From Pseudomonadota bacterium (lineage in GTDB: Bacteria; Pseudomonadota; Alphaproteobacteria; Caulobacterales; Caulobacteraceae), in contig JAEYAO010000086.1 of assembly GCA_023456105.1 (NCBI GenBank), forward strand, positions 1-43,332: DNA of 43,332 nt, written 5' to 3'. Shown piece after piece: positions 39,810 to 43,332 of this stretch. Each line of letters begins with the position of its first letter. The first letter of the stretch is position 1. The translations under genes were made by a program, and so were the position numbers. The notes below the pieces were generated by a model. That model was given only the letters and a program-made list of their open reading frames with translations, was not told the DNA's origin and did no database searches.

Positions 39810-41249
39810 ATGTCGCTTCGCCTGCCCCTGGGTCTGCTCTCGGCCGCCAGCGCGCTCGCGCTCGGCCTTGCCTCGCCCGTCGCCGCCCAGGACGCGCAGA
39901 CGATCCAGCGCGCCGCGACGATCCGCGATGCGGCGCTGAAGGAGAATGTGGCGCTCGACTACGTCACCCGGCTGACGACGCGGTTCGGACCGCGCCCGGC
40001 GGGATCGCGTTCGGAGCAGGAGGCCGCCGCCTGGGCCGCCGACTATCTGAAGGACCTGGGCTTCCGCAACGTCCGGATCGAGAGCTTTCCCCTGATCGGC
40101 TGGGATCGCGGCGAGGAGAGCGCAGCCATCGTCGGCCCGCGTCCGCAGCGGATCGTGGCGGCGGCCCTGGGCCACTCGCCCGCGACGCCGGCCGGCGGGA
40201 TCGAGGGCGACGTGGTCCGCTTCGACAGCCTCGAGGCCCTGATGGCGGCGCCTGAGGGATCTCTGTCCGGCCGGATCGCCTATGTCGACGCCGGCCAGAT
40301 GGTGCGGATGCAGGACGGCTCCGGTTACGGGGTGCTGTCGCGCATCCGCAGCGCCGGTCCCGCCGAGGCGATGAAGAAGGGCGCGGTGGCTTTTGTGATG
40401 CGGTCGGCCGGCACCGACGAGCACCGCATGCCGCACACGGGCACCACCCGCTACGTCGAGGGCCGCCCGACCCTTCCGGCCTTTGCGCTCAGCGCGCCGG
40501 ACGCCGACCAGATCAGCCGCATGGTCGCGGGCGGCGAGACGGTGCGCCTGCGCCTGTCCTCCACCGCCCGCACCTATGAGACGACCTCGCAGAACGTGAT
40601 CGCGGACCTGCCGGGCCGCTCGCGCCCGGATGAGGTGATCGTGCTGGGTTCGCACATGGACAGCTGGGACCTGGGCACCGGCGCCATCGACGATGCGGCC
40701 GGCGGCGGCATCACCATCGCGGCGGCCAAGACGATCATGGAGTCCGGCCGCCGCCCAGCGCGCACCATTCGCGTGGTGCTTTACGGATCCGAAGAGGTGT
40801 CCCAGCCGAACGACACCGGCAACGGCGGCGGCGCCTATGTGCGCGGGATCGGCGAGGCGGTGTCCGACCATATCGTGGCGGGCGAAAGCGACTTCGGCGC
40901 CGATCGCGTCTACGCCCTGCGCCTGCCGCCCGGCGGCGCGGGCACGGAGTTCCAACGCGCCGCCTCCCGCGTGCTGGGCCCGATCGGCGTTCTGGCCTCG
41001 GCCGAGCCCGAGCTGCACGGCGGCGTCGACATCGGTCCGCTGGCGGAAGCCGGCGTGCCCGTCTTCACCCTGGCGCAGGACGGCACGCGCTATTTCGACC
41101 TGCACCACACCGCCGACGACACCCTGGACAAGATCGACCCGGCGCAGCTGACGCAGAACGTCGCCGCCTGGGCCGGGCTGATCTGGCTGATCGCCGACTC
41201 CGACGTCAATTTTCGGACCCTGCGGACGGCGGCGACGCCGGCCCGCTGA
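39810..41249 (+). CDS. Secreted M28 family peptidase (carboxypeptidase Q-like)
   Basis: A 479-residue zinc peptidase exported through a signal peptide that ends at SPVAAQ (about 22-27). A protease-associated insert lies around 130-240. The M28 metal ligands are visible in GSHMDSWD and GAIDDAAGG (about 278-300), GSEEVSQPN (about 329), GESDFGAD and the final LHHTADDTLDKI (about 431-442), which also fits carboxypeptidase Q-type enzymes. It should digest peptides in the periplasm or outside the cell. It lies 63 bases after the DUF3297 gene, beyond a hairpin. Confidence 0.92.
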   Translation: MSLRLPLGLLSAASALALGLASPVAAQDAQTIQRAATIRDAALKENVALDYVTRLTTRFGPRPAGSRSEQEAAAWAADYLKDLGFRNVRIESFPLIGWDRGEESAAIVGPRPQRIVAAALGHSPATPAGGIEGDVVRFDSLEALMAAPEGSLSGRIAYVDAGQMVRMQDGSGYGVLSRIRSAGPAEAMKKGAVAFVMRSAGTDEHRMPHTGTTRYVEGRPTLPAFALSAPDADQISRMVAGGETVRLRLSSTARTYETTSQNVIADLPGRSRPDEVIVLGSHMDSWDLGTGAIDDAAGGGITIAAAKTIMESGRRPARTIRVVLYGSEEVSQPNDTGNGGGAYVRGIGEAVSDHIVAGESDFGADRVYALRLPPGGAGTEFQRAASRVLGPIGVLASAEPELHGGVDIGPLAEAGVPVFTLAQDGTRYFDLHHTADDTLDKIDPAQLTQNVAAWAGLIWLIADSDVNFRTLRTAATPAR

Positions 41250-41301
41250 ACCCGCATTGGCGAGGCGCTCCCGCTTCCGTTATAGGCTGGAGCGTCGGTT
41301 C

Positions 41302-41388
41302 GCGGGCGTGGCGAAACCGGTAGACGCAACGGACTTAAAATCCGTCGGGCGCAAGCCCTTGCCGGTTCGAGCCCGGCCGCCCGCACCA
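41302..41388 (+). tRNA. tRNA-Leu (anticodon UAA)
   Basis: An 87-base tRNA with the CCA end encoded. The acceptor stem GCGGGCG (41302-41308) pairs with CGCCCGC (41378-41384); the anticodon stem ACGGA/TCCGT (41329-41333, 41341-41345) holds the loop CTTAAAA with anticodon TAA at 41336-41338. A long variable arm (GGGCGCAAGCCC region) and the T-arm GGTTCGA confirm a class II leucine tRNA. No integrase lies nearby. Confidence 0.97.
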
Positions 41389-41471
41389 AGGCCGCCCTCT
41401 GCGGCGAGCGTGCAGCAGCGGGTCAGGGCTGAACGACTTTGATCTCAACCGTGCGAGTTGTAGGAAGGGGC

Positions 41472-42206
41472 ATGAGCATGATCTCGGTGTCCGCCGCTTG
41501 TGCACGTCGCGAGGCCGCTGACGGCTGCGCGGGCTGCGGCGCGCGCGCCTTCAGCGTCTGTCGCGATGTGAAGGGGCCGGATCTGGAGCGGCTGAACGCC
41601 CTGGCGGAAACGGTCACACTGCAGCCGGGCGACGTCCTGGCCCGCGAGGGCGATCCGGCGCGTCATCTTTTCAACGTCACCGCCGGGTCGCTGCGGGTCT
41701 ACAAGCTGCTGCCGGACGGGCGGCGACAGATCACCGGCTTTCTGTTCGCGGGCGATTTCCTGGGCCTGGCCAGCGGAGAGGCCTTCGGCTTCACGGCCGA
41801 GGCCATGGAGGCCTCCAGCCTGTGCCGTTTCCGGCGAGACGCCTATCGGACGCTGGTGCGCGAGACGCCGGACCTGGAGCAGGCGCTGCTGACCCGCACC
41901 TCGCACGAACTGGCGGCGGCGCAGAATCAGATGCTGCTGCTCGGCCGCAAGACGGCGCAGGAGCGGGTGGCCTCGTTCCTGCTGGATCTGCCGTCGCACG
42001 ATCCCAGCCGCTCCGCCCCCGACAACCACGTCCGCCTGCCCATGACCCGGGCCGAGATCGCCGACTATCTGGGCCTGACCATCGAAACGGTCAGCCGGGT
42101 GCTGAGTCGGCTGAAGGCGTCCGGCGTGGTGCGCCTAGTGTCTCTGCACGAACTGCAGGTGCTGCGGCCCGACCAGCTTCAGGCCATCGCCAGCGGCGAG
42201 GGCTGA
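41472..42206 (+). CDS. Fnr/FnrL-type oxygen-responsive transcription regulator
   Basis: A Crp/Fnr-family regulator of 244 residues. The N-terminal Cys pattern C19-x2-C22-x7-C30, with Cys 118 in the effector domain (SSLCRF), is the layout of rhizobial/rhodobacterial FnrN and FnrL, which carry an oxygen-labile [4Fe-4S] cluster. The cyclic-nucleotide-like sensor domain spans about 40-150, a dimerisation helix about 150-180, and the HTH about 190-225 with TRAEIADYLGLTIETVSRVLSRLKASGVV; the E-SR recognition helix fits TTGAT-N4-ATCAA sites. The ATG at 41472 has AGGAAGGGG upstream; 41478 is possible. It converges on cydC with a 28-base overlap. Confidence 0.92.
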   Translation: MSMISVSAACARREAADGCAGCGARAFSVCRDVKGPDLERLNALAETVTLQPGDVLAREGDPARHLFNVTAGSLRVYKLLPDGRRQITGFLFAGDFLGLASGEAFGFTAEAMEASSLCRFRRDAYRTLVRETPDLEQALLTRTSHELAAAQNQMLLLGRKTAQERVASFLLDLPSHDPSRSAPDNHVRLPMTRAEIADYLGLTIETVSRVLSRLKASGVVRLVSLHELQVLRPDQLQAIASGEG

Positions 42207-43332
42207 GACGCGTTACGCCTCGGCGCCAGGCGCACCCGACGTTCCCCGTCGACACCCTCGATCCCGACCACCTGTTCGCAAAGGGCGGCGGGCGAGGGGC
42301 GGTGGCTGACCAGCAGCAGGCCCTGGCCGGTGCGCGCCAGTCTCTGCTGAAGCCGCCACAGCACCTGCGCCTCCGTGGCGAAGTCCAGCCCCTCGGTGGG
42401 CTCGTCCAGCACCAGCCAGGGCGCCGGCCGCAGATAGGCCCGCGCGAGGCCGAGCCGCCGCCGCTCGCCGCCGGACAACGCTTGGCCGCCTGCGCCCACC
42501 GGCGTATCCAGGCCGAGGGGCGAGTTCCGGAAGCGCACCGACAGCGCCGCGTCCTCCAGCACGGCCCAGAGCGCCTCGTCGCGGGCGTTCGGGTCCGCAA
42601 GGCGCAGGTTGTCGCGGACGGAGCCGTCGATCAGCCGTACGTCCTGCGCGGCGTAGGCGAACAGGGCGCGGCGCCGCTCCGGCGCGAGGTCGCTGATCGG
42701 GATCCCGCCGAGCGTGACGCCCGCCGTGGCCGAACGGAGGCCGATGACCTGCTCCAGAAGCGTTGTCTTGCCGACGCCGGACGGACCTGTGAGCGCCAGG
42801 CGCGCGGGTGGCGTAACGGCCACCACGCCGTCGAGGGAGAGGGTGTCGGAGGTCGGGTCCCGGGCGGGCATGTCCGGATCGGCGTCGAACAGGGCGTCCA
42901 GACGATCCAGCGCCGCCTCGGCCGCGCCCGCCTGGCGCAGGGCGGCGACGAGGCCGGAGGCGGACTCCATCCCCATCACCAGAGCAAGGGCCGCCAAGGC
43001 CGCCAGCGGCTGGGATGCGTCGCGGGCGGCCATTAACACCACGGCCAGGCCCGCCGCCGTGATCGCGGCTTGCCAGACCATCAGCCACCCCGCGGCCGTG
43101 GCGGTCTTCTGATTGGCGGCGTCCAGATTCCGCCCGGCGGCCTGGCCTTCCGCCAGGGCCCAGGCGTCCAGGCCATAGGCGCGCAGTTCGGGCGCGGCGG
43201 CGGACAGCGCCGACAGGCGGGTCTTCAGCGCCCCCATGGCCGGGGGGACGGCGGCGGCGACCGGCTCGACCCGACGTCGCCCGATCACCACCGCGCCCCA
43301 CGCGCCCAGGCTCATGGCGGCCAGGGTCGCGG
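42179..43332 (-). CDS. cydC: Thiol reductant ABC exporter subunit CydC (partial, 5' end outside window)
   Basis: The C-terminal part, about 384 codons, of a half-transporter with fused membrane and ATPase domains. With CydD it exports cysteine and glutathione to the periplasm for cytochrome bd assembly. Membrane segments are followed by an ABC domain with Walker A GPSGVGKTT, Q-loop YAAQDVRLIDGSV, signature LSGGERRRLGLAR, Walker B WLVLDEPTEGLD and switch His in VSHRP. The frame stays open to the window edge at 43332. CydC rather than CydD is inferred from the ABC pattern and gene context. Its 3' end overlaps the convergent fnr-like gene by 28 bases. Confidence 0.85.
   Translation of the reverse strand, partial: ATLAAMSLGAWGAVVIGRRRVEPVAAAVPPAMGALKTRLSALSAAAPELRAYGLDAWALAEGQAAGRNLDAANQKTATAAGWLMVWQAAITAAGLAVVLMAARDASQPLAALAALALVMGMESASGLVAALRQAGAAEAALDRLDALFDADPDMPARDPTSDTLSLDGVVAVTPPARLALTGPSGVGKTTLLEQVIGLRSATAGVTLGGIPISDLAPERRRALFAYAAQDVRLIDGSVRDNLRLADPNARDEALWAVLEDAALSVRFRNSPLGLDTPVGAGGQALSGGERRRLGLARAYLRPAPWLVLDEPTEGLDFATEAQVLWRLQQRLARTGQGLLLVSHRPSPAALCEQVVGIEGVDGERRVRLAPRRNASQPSPLAMA

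Noticed and set aside
41302..41388. tRNA-Leu as an attachment site of an integrated element
   Set aside because: No integrase, no repeat of the tRNA 3' end and no change in gene character were seen on either side.
41439..41454. TTGATCTCAA near the fnr-like gene as an Fnr box
   Set aside because: Only one half-site is good and the spacing does not fit TTGAT-N4-ATCAA.
1..43332. CRISPR arrays, insertion sequences, prophage or toxin-antitoxin modules
   Set aside because: No regular spaced repeats, transposase motifs, phage structural genes or typical toxin pairs were found; the XRE regulator is paired with a DUF2975 membrane protein instead.

Overview
The window is a GC-rich, densely packed chromosomal segment that looks like an alphaproteobacterium of the Caulobacteraceae, most like Brevundimonas or Caulobacter. 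The main grounds are the divergent Flp/Tad pilus locus (pilin, cpaA-cpaF, tadB, tadC) with its TadE-like partners, the CpaF start reading VFGKR, the many signal peptides of the AxAQ type, and the overall codon use. The genus is inferred from gene content, not proven. No insertion sequence, prophage, CRISPR array or rRNA operon was seen. No gap between genes exceeds about 260 bases.

Layout. 1-9.2 kb: rimM behind a terminator-like hairpin, a PH-domain protein, a secreted alpha/beta hydrolase, a Tat-exported oxidoreductase of the glucose-fructose oxidoreductase type, then a leftward group of a drug-efflux MFS pump, an M1 lipoprotein aminopeptidase and mutM, followed by rightward AMP nucleosidase. 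9.2-11.5 kb: a membrane protein coupled to a small winged-helix regulator with a candidate operator upstream, then pabB. 11.5-22.4 kb: the Tad pilus region. Two TadE-like minor pilin genes and a stand-alone pilus N-domain protein run leftward; the Flp pilin, cpaA and cpaBCDEF-tadBC run rightward. 22.4-27.8 kb: rnhB, a C-terminally anchored unknown protein, an orphan D12-class DNA methyltransferase, pyruvate kinase and a secreted alkaline phosphatase-type enzyme. 27.9-32.9 kb: proB-proA, an ATP-grasp protein, a PfkB sugar or adenosine kinase and an Smr-domain protein. 32.9-38.6 kb: an XRE regulator with a DUF2975 membrane protein, a tiny membrane peptide, rdgB-hemW, an MFS exporter and dapE. 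38.6-43.3 kb: a thioredoxin-fold ferredoxin, an SRPBCC protein, a DUF3297 protein, an M28 peptidase, tRNA-Leu(UAA), an oxygen-sensing Fnr-type regulator and the 3' part of cydC, cut by the window edge.

How it works together. The pilus locus encodes nearly everything needed for a type IVb pilus: pilin, prepilin peptidase, secretin with periplasmic partners, positioning ATPase, motor ATPase and two inner-membrane platform proteins, with TadE-type pseudopilins. The rest is mainly housekeeping: proline synthesis (proBA), lysine/peptidoglycan precursor synthesis (dapE), folate (pabB), DNA and nucleotide quality control (mutM, rdgB, rnhB), glycolysis (pyk), haem insertion (hemW), and oxygen response with cytochrome bd assembly (fnr-like, cydC). 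The points most worth a second look are the long unusual leader of the pilin mRNA, the palindromic and CtrA-like sites in front of cpaB, the operator next to the winged-helix regulator, the orphan methyltransferase, and the small membrane peptide facing rdgB across an AT-rich inverted repeat.
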